From contig CAWGBF010000015.1 of assembly GCA_963820775.1 (NCBI GenBank), positions 1,116,001 through 1,180,000 on the forward strand: DNA of 64,000 nucleotides. The letters are read 5' to 3'. The DNA is from Roseiarcus sp963820775. Its GTDB lineage: Bacteria > Pseudomonadota > Alphaproteobacteria > Rhizobiales > Beijerinckiaceae. Both the position numbers and the translations under genes were made by a program. Numbering within the stretch: the first letter of the stretch is position 1; the number at the start of each line of letters is the position of its first letter. Positions 1 through 9,275 of this stretch are shown in pieces. Below the pieces are notes generated by a model. It was not told the origin of the DNA. It did not search any database and saw only the letters and a program-made list of their open reading frames with translations.

Positions 1-1
1 A

Positions 2-1348
2 GGCGTCGAGATCCGGACGCTCGTCCCCGCCTACCCGGCGGTATTGGCCAAGCTCACCAACGCACAGCCGGCGCACGCCTACGAGGATCTGTTCGGCGGA
101 CCGGCGCGCGTTATCGCAGGCAAAGCGTCCGGTCTCGACCTGTTTGCGATCGACGCGCCGCATCTCTATGACCGGCCGGGCAATCCCTATCTTGGCCCTG
201 ACGGGCTCAACTGGCCCGACAATGCCCGCCGGTTCGCCGCGCTTGCGCGGGTCGGCGCGGACATCGGCCTTGGCGCAATCGACGCGTTCCGTCCTCAGGT
301 CGTGCACGCGCATGACTGGCAGGCGGCGCTCGCGCCCGCCTATCTCGCCTACGCCGGCGGGCCGCGCCCGGGAACCGTGATCACGATCCACAACATGGCG
401 TTCCAGGGTCACTTTCCCAGTTCGATCTTCGGCGAACTGGGCTTGCCCCCGTACGCGTTCACCATCGACGGGGTCGAGTATTTCGGCGGCGTCGGCTATC
501 TGAAGGCGGGCCTCGGGCTTTCCGACCGCATCACCACCGTTTCGCCGACCTACGCGCGGGAGATCATGACGCCCCAGTTCGGCATGGCGCTCGACGGTCT
601 CTTGCGCTCCCGCGCCGCAGTCGTGCAGGGCATCGTCAACGGCATCGACGACATGGTCTGGAATCCGGCCACCGACGCCGCGCTGCCGCAAACCTATAGC
701 GCGCTCCGCATCGACATGCGTGTGCGCAACAAGACCGCGCTGCAGACCCAGATGGGGTTGGCGTCTGGCGTCGACCGGCCGCTGTTCGGGGTCATCTCGA
801 GGCTTTCGGATCAGAAAGGCCTCGACCTGCTGTTGCAGACTCTGCCAGGCCTTATCGCCGAGGGCGGCCAGCTTGCCTTGCTTGGTTCCGGCGAGCCGTG
901 GTTGGAGGCGGGCTTTTCCGCCGCCGCCACGGCGCGACCGGACTCGGTCAGTTGCGTTCTCGGCTATGACGAGAAGCTGGCCCATCTCATTCAGGCAGGC
1001 GCCGACTTCATTGTCGTACCCTCGCGTTTCGAGCCTTGCGGCCTCACTCAGCTCTGCGCGCTTCGATACGGCGCCCCGCCGATTGTCGCGCGCGTCGGCG
1101 GTCTAGCAGACACGGTCATCGACGCCAACGAGGCGGCGACCGCCGCGGGCGTGGCGACCGGCGTCCAGTTCTATCCGCCTGCGGTTGAATCCTTGACCTA
1201 CGCGCTTAACCGCGCGCTGGATATCGCCCGCGATCCTGCAGTTTTACGACGGCTCAGACTTAACGGCATGCGGTCGGATGTCTCTTGGCGCGGCCCGGCG
1301 AAGCGATACGCCGCGCTTTATCGCGATCTCGCGGGGCCTGCCGAATGA
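2..1348 (+). CDS. glgA: Glycogen synthase GlgA, 5' end outside window
   Basis: Transfers glucose from ADP-glucose to the non-reducing end of alpha-1,4-glucan in the cytoplasm. The frame is open from base 2 and the first residues (GVEIRTLVPAYPAV) already align inside the GT5 N-domain, so about 30 residues including the KxGGL substrate loop lie upstream of the window. Visible family landmarks are HAHDWQAAL, the HNMAFQG segment, the central GLSDRITTVSP turn and the C-terminal acidic motif EPCGLTQLCALRYG. The stop codon overlaps the ATG of the next gene (ATGA), so the two are translationally coupled in a glycogen operon. Identity is secure; only the true start is unseen. Confidence 0.95.
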   Translation, partial: GVEIRTLVPAYPAVLAKLTNAQPAHAYEDLFGGPARVIAGKASGLDLFAIDAPHLYDRPGNPYLGPDGLNWPDNARRFAALARVGADIGLGAIDAFRPQVVHAHDWQAALAPAYLAYAGGPRPGTVITIHNMAFQGHFPSSIFGELGLPPYAFTIDGVEYFGGVGYLKAGLGLSDRITTVSPTYAREIMTPQFGMALDGLLRSRAAVVQGIVNGIDDMVWNPATDAALPQTYSALRIDMRVRNKTALQTQMGLASGVDRPLFGVISRLSDQKGLDLLLQTLPGLIAEGGQLALLGSGEPWLEAGFSAAATARPDSVSCVLGYDEKLAHLIQAGADFIVVPSRFEPCGLTQLCALRYGAPPIVARVGGLADTVIDANEAATAAGVATGVQFYPPAVESLTYALNRALDIARDPAVLRRLRLNGMRSDVSWRGPAKRYAALYRDLAGPAE

Positions 1349-4300
1349 GCGACCCGAAGGCCGCGCGCGGCGTCATCGTCACGCCGCGCGGGCTTGAGGC
1401 GGCGCTCGTGCTGCCCAACGCCGAGGGCGCGTCGCTCTGCGTCTATGACGGCGATCGCGAGATTGCGCAGGCGCCGATGGCGCGTGACGCCGACGGCGTC
1501 CTGCGCGGCGTCGCTCCTGGCTTCGGCGCCGGCGCGCTTTACGGCTTTCGCGTGCGGGGTCCCTATGATCCGAAGCGGGGGCTACGCTTCGACCCGTCCA
1601 AATTGCTGGCCGATCCTTACGCCTGGCGTTTCGACCGGCCGTTCGGGCTCCATCCTTCGATGTTCGCATTCGGCGAGGACACCGGCCCGCATACGCCGAA
1701 GGCGATCGCGGGAGCGCCGCCGGCGGGTGAGCCGGGACATGAGCGCATCGCGGCGGAGGCGCTCGTCATCTACGAGCTCAACTTGCGCGGCTTTTCGCGG
1801 CTTAACCAGGCAATCCCTGAACCCGAGCGCGGAACCTTCGCGGGGCTCACGCATCCCGCCTCGATCGCGCATCTGGCCGCGCTCGGCGTCACCGCCGTCG
1901 AGATCATGCCCGCGGACACGTTCGTCGACGAGCGGCATCTGCCGCCGCTCGGCCTGTCCAACGCGTGGGGCTATAACGCGGTCGTGTTCGGCGCGCCCGA
2001 CCCACGCCTTGCGCCCGGCGGCTGGGAGGAGGTCCGAGCGGCGACCGACGCGCTGCACGCGGCCGGCATGGAGGCGATTCTCGACGTCGTCTTCAACCAC
2101 AACGGCGAGAGCGACCAGTTCGGGCCGACGCTATCATTCCGTGGCCTCGACAATGCGGCCTGGTTCCGGCTGGACCCCAATAATCCGGCGCTTTACATCA
2201 ACGATGCCGGCACCGGCAATTGCCTCGCCCTCGACCGCCCGCTGGTCATTGATATGGCGATCGGCGCGCTCAAGCGCTGGATGGTCCACGGCGGCTTCGA
2301 CGGCTTTCGCTTCGATCTCGGCACGTCGCTCGGCCGCAGCGACACCGGCTTCGATCCAGAGGCGCCGTTCTTCCAGGCGCTCGCCGCCGATCCCATACTC
2401 GCCAAGGCCCGCCTCATCACCGAGCCTTGGGACATCGGCCCGGGAGGCTATCGCCTTGGCCAGTTCGGCCCCGCGTTCGCCGAATGGAACGACCGCTTTC
2501 GCGACGCCGCGCGTCGCTTCTGGCGGGGCGACCCGGGGCTGCGTGGTGAGATCGCCACCCGAATGGCGGGTTCACGCGACGTGTTCGCGCGCGCTCGAGC
2601 GCCGTCCAAGGGCGTCAATTTCGTCGTCGCCCACGACGGCTTCACGCTTCGCGACATCGTCTCCTACGACCGCAAGCACAACGAGGCCAACGGCGAGAAC
2701 AATCGCGACGGCACCGACAACAACAACAGCTGGAATCACGGCGTCGAAGGCCCGAGCGACGATCCTGCGATCGTCGAGGCGCGGTCGCGCGACGAGCGCA
2801 ATCTCCTGCTGCTTTTGCTCGCCTCGCGCGGGACGCCGATGCTCAGCATGGGTTCCGAGCTCGGCTTCAGCCAGGGCGGCAACAACAACGCCTACGCCCA
2901 GGACAACGCGACGAGCGCGATCGACTGGCGCTCCGCCGATGCCTCGCTGATCGCCTTTGTCACCCGCCTGATTGCGGTTCGCCGCGGCAATGCCGCGCTG
3001 TCGCGCGACGCTTTCCTGACCGGGTCGCCGTTCGACGCGAGCCAGCTTCCAGACGTCGAATGGCGCGACGCCAATGGGCCGATGACCCAGAGCGGGTGGA
3101 ACGACCCCGAGGGCGACGTTTTCGTTGCGGTCTTCGCCACACAGCAAGCCGAGGCCGTGGATCGAGTCGCCGCGGCCATGAACACGTCGAACGCGGACGC
3201 GGAGGTTCGCTTGCCCTCGCCGCGACCCGGCATGGCGTGGCGTATCCTCATCGATACACATGACCCCGCCACGCCTGAGCGCTGGCTTGCGCTGGCCGAC
3301 CTGATCCGGCTTCCAGCGCGCTCGTCGCTGATTCTCTCGGAGGCGCCGAGGAGAACCGCCGGCATGGGCGCCGGCGCGCCTACCGTTGAGGCGGTCGACA
3401 AGCTCGCAGGCGCGGCCGGGATCGCCGGGGAATGGTCAGACATTGGCGGTAAGCGCACGATCGTTTCGCCGGAGACCAAGATCGCGCTTCTATCCGGGCT
3501 TGGGCTTGAGATTGCGAGCGAAGCCCAGGCGCGCGCGAGCCTGACGCGGCTCGTCGATGAGACGCAACGCCGCCGCCTGCCCTTTTCGCTCGTGCTGCGC
3601 GCCGACAAGCCGCTCGTCGCCCCTCTGCGCGACATGCCGCAGACAAGCGATGCGCGGATCGAGCGGGAAGATGACGCAATCGCCGAATGGTCGATCGAGG
3701 CTGCGGATGGGGTCCGGCGCGACCTGCCCGACGGACGTTCGGTCTCCGAGCGCGGAATCGCCTTGCCGGCCCTGCCGATCGGCCGCCACCGCCTCATTGT
3801 CGGCGACGTGGAATGCGCGCTGACCGTGGCGCCGCCATATGCTTACAGCCCGGCATCGGCCTCACGTAAGCGTTTTGGCGCAGCGGCTCAGCTCTACGCG
3901 CTACGCCGCGCGGACGGGAGCGGTCGCGACCAAGGTGTCGGCGACTTTTCAGCGCTGGCCATAGCTGGCGAACAGGCAGGCCAAGCCGGCGCGGCCTATC
4001 TCGGCGTCAGCCCCCTGCATATGCTGTTCCCGCTCGACCGAGACCGGGCGAGCCCCTATTACCCATCGGATCGCCGCTTCCTCGATCCGATCTTCATCGA
4101 CGCGCTGGACGACGCGGACCTGCCGCGTGACGAGGCGCTCAACGCCGCGCTCGCGTCACTTGCCCCGAGGTTCGCCGCCGCGTCGACGACCAAATATGTC
4201 GAGTACGAGGCGGTATGGCTCGCCAAACGCGCGGCGCTCGAAGCCAGAAACGCCGCCTTCGCCCGCATGCGCGCGGCGCGCCCAGGCGATCCGCTCATCG

Positions 4301-5499
4301 CCGATTACCATGCCTTCGCGAGATCCGGCGGCGAGGCCTTGCGACGCTTCGGCGCTTTCCAGGCGGCCGCCGCGGGAGAGGCGGGCGAGAATTGGCGGCT
4401 CTGGCCGCAGGATCTGCGCAATGGCGAAGCCAAGGCGATCGACCATGCGATCGAGCGCAACCGCGCGGGCTTCGAGTTCGCTCTCTTCTGCCAATGGCTC
4501 GCCGACCGACAGCTAGGGCGAGCGGCCGGGCGCGCGAGGGAACGTGGCCTGGAGATTGGATTGTACCGCGATCTTGCAGTCGGCGCGGCGCCGGACGGGA
4601 CAGAAGCCTGGGCGCATGCAGGCGCGCTTGCGCATGGGGTCACGGTCGGAGCGCCGCCCGATCCCTTTTCCATCGAAGGGCAGAACTGGGGCCTGCCGGC
4701 GCCCAATCCACTGGCCGGCGCGCGCGAAGGCTGGGCCTCTGTCAGCGCTGTCTACCGCGCCAACATGCGCCACGCCGGCATGCTGCGCATCGATCACGCG
4801 ATGGGCCTGCAGCGGTTGTTTCTCATTCCCGACGGCGCGCCGCCAGCGGAAGGCGCGTATCTCTCCTACCCGCTTGAGGATCTCATCGGCCATATCGCCC
4901 TCGAAAGCGAACGCGCGCAGTGCATAGTGGTTGGCGAAGACCTCGGCACCGTCGCCGAGGGTTTCCGCGACCGGCTGACCCGCGCCCATATCACCGGCAT
5001 GCGGGTGCTGTGGTTCGAGCGTAAGGGCGTGGAGTTCCTGCCTCCTGCGTCCTATCCGCCGACTTCGGTCGCCTGTGTCGCAACGCATGATCTCGCGACG
5101 CTCTCCGGCTGGTGGGGAGGAGCCGATATTGCCGAACGGCTTGCGCTCGGCCTTCTGACGCTGGCCAAGGCTGGCGAGGCGATCGCCGCGCGACGCGAGG
5201 AGAAGCGCGCGCTTTTGCGCGCCCTCGCCGCGGCAGGATTCACCGTCTCCCAGAGTGAGGACGGGCCGCTTCCTGACGCCACGGCGGCAGCCGTTCACGC
5301 GCTGATCGGCGGTTCAGCTTCGATGTTCGCTCATGCGCAGTATGACGACCTCATTGGCGAAACCGTCGCGACCAATTTGCCCGGGACGGATCGCGAACGC
5401 CCCAACTGGCGGTTGAAGGTTGGCCCGGACGTGGGCGCCGCTTTCGCCAGCCATCGGGCGCAAGCGATCCTGGCGGCGCTGGCCAAGGGACGGACATAG
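1345..5499 (+). CDS. GlgX-MalQ fusion: glycogen debranching enzyme plus 4-alpha-glucanotransferase
   Basis: A 1384-residue protein joining two GH enzymes normally encoded separately. Residues 1 to about 670 are a GH13 isoamylase-type debranching enzyme (GlgX): CBM48-like N-domain, then a barrel with nucleophile D324 (GFRFDL), acid E360 (ITEPWD) and D431 (VAHDGF). Residues about 680 to 1384 are a GH77 amylomaltase (MalQ): nucleophile D1150 (RIDHAMG), acid E1198 (VGEDLG) and D1249 (ATHDLA). All six carboxylates are intact, so both halves look active. GlgX removes limit-dextrin branches and MalQ disproportionates the released maltodextrins, so fusion would channel them. I chose the ATG at 1345, which overlaps the glgA stop; a longer in-frame start at 1285 would lie inside glgA. 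Confidence 0.9.
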   Translation: MSDPKAARGVIVTPRGLEAALVLPNAEGASLCVYDGDREIAQAPMARDADGVLRGVAPGFGAGALYGFRVRGPYDPKRGLRFDPSKLLADPYAWRFDRPFGLHPSMFAFGEDTGPHTPKAIAGAPPAGEPGHERIAAEALVIYELNLRGFSRLNQAIPEPERGTFAGLTHPASIAHLAALGVTAVEIMPADTFVDERHLPPLGLSNAWGYNAVVFGAPDPRLAPGGWEEVRAATDALHAAGMEAILDVVFNHNGESDQFGPTLSFRGLDNAAWFRLDPNNPALYINDAGTGNCLALDRPLVIDMAIGALKRWMVHGGFDGFRFDLGTSLGRSDTGFDPEAPFFQALAADPILAKARLITEPWDIGPGGYRLGQFGPAFAEWNDRFRDAARRFWRGDPGLRGEIATRMAGSRDVFARARAPSKGVNFVVAHDGFTLRDIVSYDRKHNEANGENNRDGTDNNNSWNHGVEGPSDDPAIVEARSRDERNLLLLLLASRGTPMLSMGSELGFSQGGNNNAYAQDNATSAIDWRSADASLIAFVTRLIAVRRGNAALSRDAFLTGSPFDASQLPDVEWRDANGPMTQSGWNDPEGDVFVAVFATQQAEAVDRVAAAMNTSNADAEVRLPSPRPGMAWRILIDTHDPATPERWLALADLIRLPARSSLILSEAPRRTAGMGAGAPTVEAVDKLAGAAGIAGEWSDIGGKRTIVSPETKIALLSGLGLEIASEAQARASLTRLVDETQRRRLPFSLVLRADKPLVAPLRDMPQTSDARIEREDDAIAEWSIEAADGVRRDLPDGRSVSERGIALPALPIGRHRLIVGDVECALTVAPPYAYSPASASRKRFGAAAQLYALRRADGSGRDQGVGDFSALAIAGEQAGQAGAAYLGVSPLHMLFPLDRDRASPYYPSDRRFLDPIFIDALDDADLPRDEALNAALASLAPRFAAASTTKYVEYEAVWLAKRAALEARNAAFARMRAARPGDPLIADYHAFARSGGEALRRFGAFQAAAAGEAGENWRLWPQDLRNGEAKAIDHAIERNRAGFEFALFCQWLADRQLGRAAGRARERGLEIGLYRDLAVGAAPDGTEAWAHAGALAHGVTVGAPPDPFSIEGQNWGLPAPNPLAGAREGWASVSAVYRANMRHAGMLRIDHAMGLQRLFLIPDGAPPAEGAYLSYPLEDLIGHIALESERAQCIVVGEDLGTVAEGFRDRLTRAHITGMRVLWFERKGVEFLPPASYPPTSVACVATHDLATLSGWWGGADIAERLALGLLTLAKAGEAIAARREEKRALLRALAAAGFTVSQSEDGPLPDATAAAVHALIGGSASMFAHAQYDDLIGETVATNLPGTDRERPNWRLKVGPDVGAAFASHRAQAILAALAKGRT

Positions 5500-5587
5500 C
5501 GTGCGCTTGGGGCGCCGCGACGGCTTTTGACGGGTCTGGCTCCGCAATCTAAAAGGCGGCAAATTCGCCCTTGCCGGAACCCATTGG

Positions 5588-6232
5588 ATGATTCTCCGCT
5601 CTCTTGACTTGGAAGCCCTGAAAGCGACGCCGGTGATCCGGGAGCCGTTCGAATATTTCGTCGTCCCCGGCTTTGTTCGCCCCGAGGCGCGCGCCAAAAT
5701 CAACGCCGACTATCCGAAGATCTCAGAGGGCGGCAGCTTTCCCGTCGCGCAGCTTTCCTATGGCCCGGCATTCCGCGAGTTCCTCGGCGAATTGGAGACC
5801 GACGAATTCCGCGAGGCGTTCGAGGAGAAGTTCGGCGTCGAGCTTTCCGGGCGGCCGACCACGACCACGGTCCGCGGTCAGTGCAGCCCCAAGGATGGAC
5901 GCATCCACACCGACACGAAAAGCAAGATCATCACGGTCCTCATTTACATGAACCCGAGTTGGGAGACCTCCGGCGGCCGCTTGCGCCTGCTGAAATCGGG
6001 GGACGACCTGGATGACATGATCATGGAGGTTCCGCCGGTTGAGGGAACGCTGCTGGCGTTCAAGCGGGCCGACAATTCGTGGCACGGCCATAAGCCTTTC
6101 GCCGGCGAACGCCGGGTCATCCAGTTCAACTGGGTGACTTCCGAAGGCGATCGGCGGATGGCGATGCTGCGCCACCATGTCTCGGCGCCGCTCAAGCGCC
6201 TGTTCGCCGCAATGCGGCCGAGCGCGGCCTGA
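5588..6232 (+). CDS. 2-oxoglutarate/Fe(II)-dependent oxygenase family protein
   Basis: A 214-residue protein with a double-stranded beta-helix oxygenase core. The iron-binding HxD is H107-T-D109 in the GRIHTDTKSK segment. The distal histidine is H166 or H168 in SWHGHKPF, and the following GERRVIQFNW strand holds the arginine expected to bind the 2-oxoglutarate carboxylate. This is the prolyl-4-hydroxylase-like (2OG-FeII_Oxy_3) arrangement. The substrate cannot be told from sequence. It lies 88 bp after the glycogen operon on the same strand, with no obvious functional link. Confidence 0.8.
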   Translation: MILRSLDLEALKATPVIREPFEYFVVPGFVRPEARAKINADYPKISEGGSFPVAQLSYGPAFREFLGELETDEFREAFEEKFGVELSGRPTTTTVRGQCSPKDGRIHTDTKSKIITVLIYMNPSWETSGGRLRLLKSGDDLDDMIMEVPPVEGTLLAFKRADNSWHGHKPFAGERRVIQFNWVTSEGDRRMAMLRHHVSAPLKRLFAAMRPSAA

Positions 6233-6287
6233 ACGGATCGTCCGAGAAGCCGGGACCGCGCGGCGCTCACAAGAAGTCGGCGGCAGC

Positions 6288-6887
6288 GTGAATTTCCTCT
6301 CGCTCGCCTTATTGTCGACCGGCGCGTTCGTATCAACGAATATCGACGACTTGTTCCTTTTGGTCGGTTTCTTCTCCGACCGAAGCTTCTCGCGCCTCAG
6401 CATCTTCACCGGCCAAATCCTGGGGATCGCAAGCCTCGTCGCGATCAGCCTCGCGGCTGCTTTTGCAGCATTGGCGATCTCGCCCGCGCATGTGGGCTTG
6501 CTCGGCGTGGCGCCGATCGTCATCGGAACAGGAAAGCTGCTGCGTCTCGGGAAGACCGAAGACGAAGGACAGCCAACGGCTGTAGGCGTTCTGCAGGTCG
6601 CGGCCATCACGATCGTGAATGGAGGCGACAACATCGCCGCCTATACGCCGATCTTCGCGAACCAAACGCCTCAGGAAATAACCGCGACAGTCGCGATCTT
6701 CGGCGCGCTCACGATTCTTTGGTGCTTCGCGGCCTGGTGGCTGGTCAGGCATACGGTGTTGGGCAAGCCGCTGCGGCGTTACGGACACATTGTCCTGCCG
6801 TTCATTCTGATCGGACTGGGCGGCCTCATTCTCTACAGATCCGGCGCGCTTCGCCTGGCCATGAGATGGGCGCCCAGTCCGCTCTAA
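6288..6887 (+). CDS. CadD-family cadmium resistance/LysE-superfamily transporter
   Basis: A 199-residue membrane protein with about six hydrophobic segments. The N-terminal STGAFVSTNIDDLFLL and the later IVNGGDNIAAYTP are the paired acidic/Asn motifs typical of the Cad family of LysE-superfamily exporters, so export of a cation such as cadmium or of a small solute is likely. I chose the GTG at 6288 (VNFLSLALL) because the upstream in-frame ATG at 6177 lies inside the oxygenase gene and adds a basic, non-conserved leader. The stop overlaps the stop of the convergent glycosyltransferase by 4 bp. Confidence 0.75.
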   Translation: MNFLSLALLSTGAFVSTNIDDLFLLVGFFSDRSFSRLSIFTGQILGIASLVAISLAAAFAALAISPAHVGLLGVAPIVIGTGKLLRLGKTEDEGQPTAVGVLQVAAITIVNGGDNIAAYTPIFANQTPQEITATVAIFGALTILWCFAAWWLVRHTVLGKPLRRYGHIVLPFILIGLGGLILYRSGALRLAMRWAPSPL

Positions 6888-7964
6888 CCCTTGCGCGCCG
6901 CCCAGACCTGCCGGTACACGTCGCTGATCTCGTCGGCCTCGCGGTCGCGGCTGAATGCGCTGACCACCCGAGCGCGCGCCCGCTCTCCCATCGCCTCAAT
7001 GCGTTCAGGATCGCGCATGAGCGGCTCGAGCGCGGCGACGAGCGCCTCGACATCGTCGACTGCCGCAAGGGCGCCGTCGTCCCCGTCGGTGATGATCATT
7101 TCCGCCGCTCCCGCGCGAGCGGCGACCACCGCGTCGCCTGCAGCCATCGCCTCGAGCACGGTGAGCCCAAACCCCTCGACCCGCGAGGCGAACACATAGA
7201 TTGAAATCCTCCGGTACCAGAGCGGCACCTCCTCGATCGGTAATTCGCCGAGGAAACGGATGCGCTCCGCAAGGGCGGCGGCGGCGATCTGCTGCTTGAG
7301 CCCCTCGACAAAGGGCAGATTGTCGACGGTCGTGAGACCGATGACGACGGCGCAGAAATCCGGATATTGCGGCAAGAGCCGGCACATGGCCTCGACGAAC
7401 AGATCGCTGCCTTTCTGCCTTCGCACGCGGCCGAACGTTCCGATTCCATATTTGCCGGGCAGGCCTGTTTCGGCGAAGGCGGCGAGGCGGTCGTCCGGCG
7501 GCCGGTAGAGATCAACGTCGATGCCGTGAAGGATGACCGTCGCCGGGCGCCGCAGAAATTGCGCCGCGATCTCGCTCGTTGCGATCACCGCATCCATTCG
7601 GCCGATGAGGAAGTTGGTGAGCCAGGTTTTCTTGCGTTGTGAGGCCGAATTAAAGATCAGCGCAAAGCCGTAGCCGAACAGGTTCAGGAACAAGTCCGGC
7701 CAGCATCTCGACATTGCGGCGCGCGTGCCAGATGCGGACCTTGCCGTGCGTCGGGCGGCGGAAGCGCAGACGCACAAGGTCGCCTATGCTCAAGGCCGCG
7801 ATACCGTCCGGCCGATCGGGCCCGCACCAGGCCGCGCGCCACCGCTTGGCGATCAGGGGCGCGATCGTGCGGTTGACCGCCGTGCCGCCCGAGTAGCGCC
7901 AATTCAGATTGGGAATGACGACCTCGAGCGCGCCGAGGGCCTCGTCATCGAATTGCCGGCTCAT
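6884..7964 (-). CDS. GT4 lipopolysaccharide-core-type glycosyltransferase, frameshifted
   Basis: Two frames together give one GT-B glycosyltransferase resembling rhizobial LPS core mannosyltransferase (LpcC type). The N-terminal part starts at the ATG at 7964 and reads LEVVIPNLNWRYSGGTAVNR through WHARRNVEMLAGL. It then leaves frame, and the second frame continues NLFGYGFALIFNSASQRKK to the donor-binding region with the E-x7-E motif (EGFGLTVLE). The break is near 7687: removing one coding-strand G restores a continuous reading frame. It probably glycosylates the LPS core at the inner membrane, in line with the neighbouring GT2. A sequencing error is more likely than decay because both halves keep family-typical sequence. 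Confidence 0.75.
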
Positions 7965-8018
7965 CCCGCCCCGCCCGATCGCATGGCCGAAGAGCGCGGC
8001 TCGCACAAATCTCTCGGA

Positions 8019-8175
8019 CCTCGTCCTGAGGAGCGCCGCCGTCGCGTCGAAGGGCGGTCCAGAGTGCACGAACGGAGCCGCGCCTTCTGGATCATGCTTT
8101 GAGACGCAAGGCCATAGGGCGTTCGAAAGAACGCCCGTCTTTCGCCGGACTATGGCCTCGCTCCTCAGCATGAGG
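8019..8175. repeat. RIME-like mosaic palindromic intergenic element
   Basis: Nested inverted repeats fill the gap between the two glycosyltransferases. The outer arms are CATGCTTTGAGACGC (8093) and GCTCCTCAGCATG (from 8160). The next arms are GGCCATAG (8110) and CTATGGCC (8150). The core is an 8-bp stem GGGCGTTC/GAACGCCC closed by a GAAA loop (8117-8136). The upstream CCTCGTCCTGAGGAGC and CGTCGAAGG words match the style of rhizobial intergenic mosaic elements. It would form a strong cruciform or RNA hairpin between the two genes. Confidence 0.6.
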
Positions 8176-8233
8176 GGCGGTGGACACGCACATCATTCCG
8201 ATGTCCCGCCCTGGATGTTAAACGGCAACCGCC

Positions 8234-9011
8234 TCAGCGCTCCGTTCGCGTTTTATACAATTGCCGATGGATCGATTCGGTCATGAGAGAATACATGGCG
8301 CCGGTCGCCGCGTGGATGAAGCCCGCCCAACCGGATAGGAAAAACCGGTTCCAAAAAAAGATGCGCAGGAAATAAATCGGCGGATTGAACACGAGTTTCG
8401 AGCGTCGACGGCTTTCGACCCTGCTTCAGCCGCTGCTCGGCTTTGAGCCGCGCATAGGTGATTTCCTTTTTCATCTGCTCGTTCAGGGGCAGGCTGCGCT
8501 CGTGCCTGAGCAAGCCGTCGCGCGCTATCGGTGTTTCGCCATGATCCGCGACGAGGCCTTCGTGCACGATGAGCGCAGGATCGAACCGCGCCCTGCCCCG
8601 CCGCACGAGCCGCAGGATGTGCTCAGGCCTGGTCCAGCGGCTGACCGGCTTCGCTTGCCCGTAGAGCGTGAGCGAACGGCGCACCTTCCAGCCCGACACC
8701 GACTCGTCGGCCGCCATGAGGCGCGGCAGCGAGGCCCGCAAATCGTCGTCAAGCCACTCGTCCGCGTCGACACTCACGATCCAGGGCTCCTTTGTCTGGT
8801 CGAGCGCGAACTGCTTCTGCAGCGCATAGCCGAGCCACGGCTGACGGATGAACCGAATCGGAAAGCCGCGGCGAACGAAATCGTCAACGATCGCCGGCGT
8901 CGCGTCCGTCGACCCGGAATCGACGACGACAATCTCGGCGCAGTCGCGAAGGCTTTCCAGACATTTGCCGATGCAGGCCGCCTCATTGAGGCAGATCACC
9001 GCTGCGCTCAC
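8234..9011 (-). CDS. GT2 LPS-core glycosyltransferase (WaaE/KdtX-like), frameshifted near 3' end
   Basis: GT-A fold enzyme. After the GTG start at 9011 come the nucleotide-binding SAAVICLNEA segment, the VVDSGSTD motif and the metal-binding VDADEWL. The main frame runs to about 8404. There, removing one coding-strand G continues the family's hydrophobic C-terminus (LKLVFNPPIYFLRIFFWNRF, then LSGWAGFIHAATG) to a TGA at 8234. This C-terminus is diagnostic of LPS-core GT2 enzymes that add a hexose to the heptose/Kdo region. It is cotranscribed or paired with the downstream GT4 gene. Confidence 0.8.
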
Positions 9012-9275
9012 GCCAAGCGCGCCGCTCGCCGGAGGCTCGGAAGGCCGGGCGGGACGACAAAGTCGCGGGATCGGTTAGAGCCATTTCGCCTTCTGTGTTG
9101 GCGGCGCCGGCCGGGATTCGGCGACGTTCGGCTTCCCGACTCCGAGGCGCGCCAAGGATTCTGCCGATATCTGACATTTGCTTGAGGCTGGCAAGTTCAC
9201 CGGGTCGCTGGCGGGGCTGCGGCTCACAACGACGCCCCGCTTGCGCGCTAAGGCCCCCGTCACCATATCGCCGCA

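Noticed and set aside
1285..1344. Upstream in-frame ATG for the GlgX-MalQ gene
   Set aside because: It lies within glgA and adds 20 non-conserved basic residues; the ATG overlapping the glgA stop fits better.
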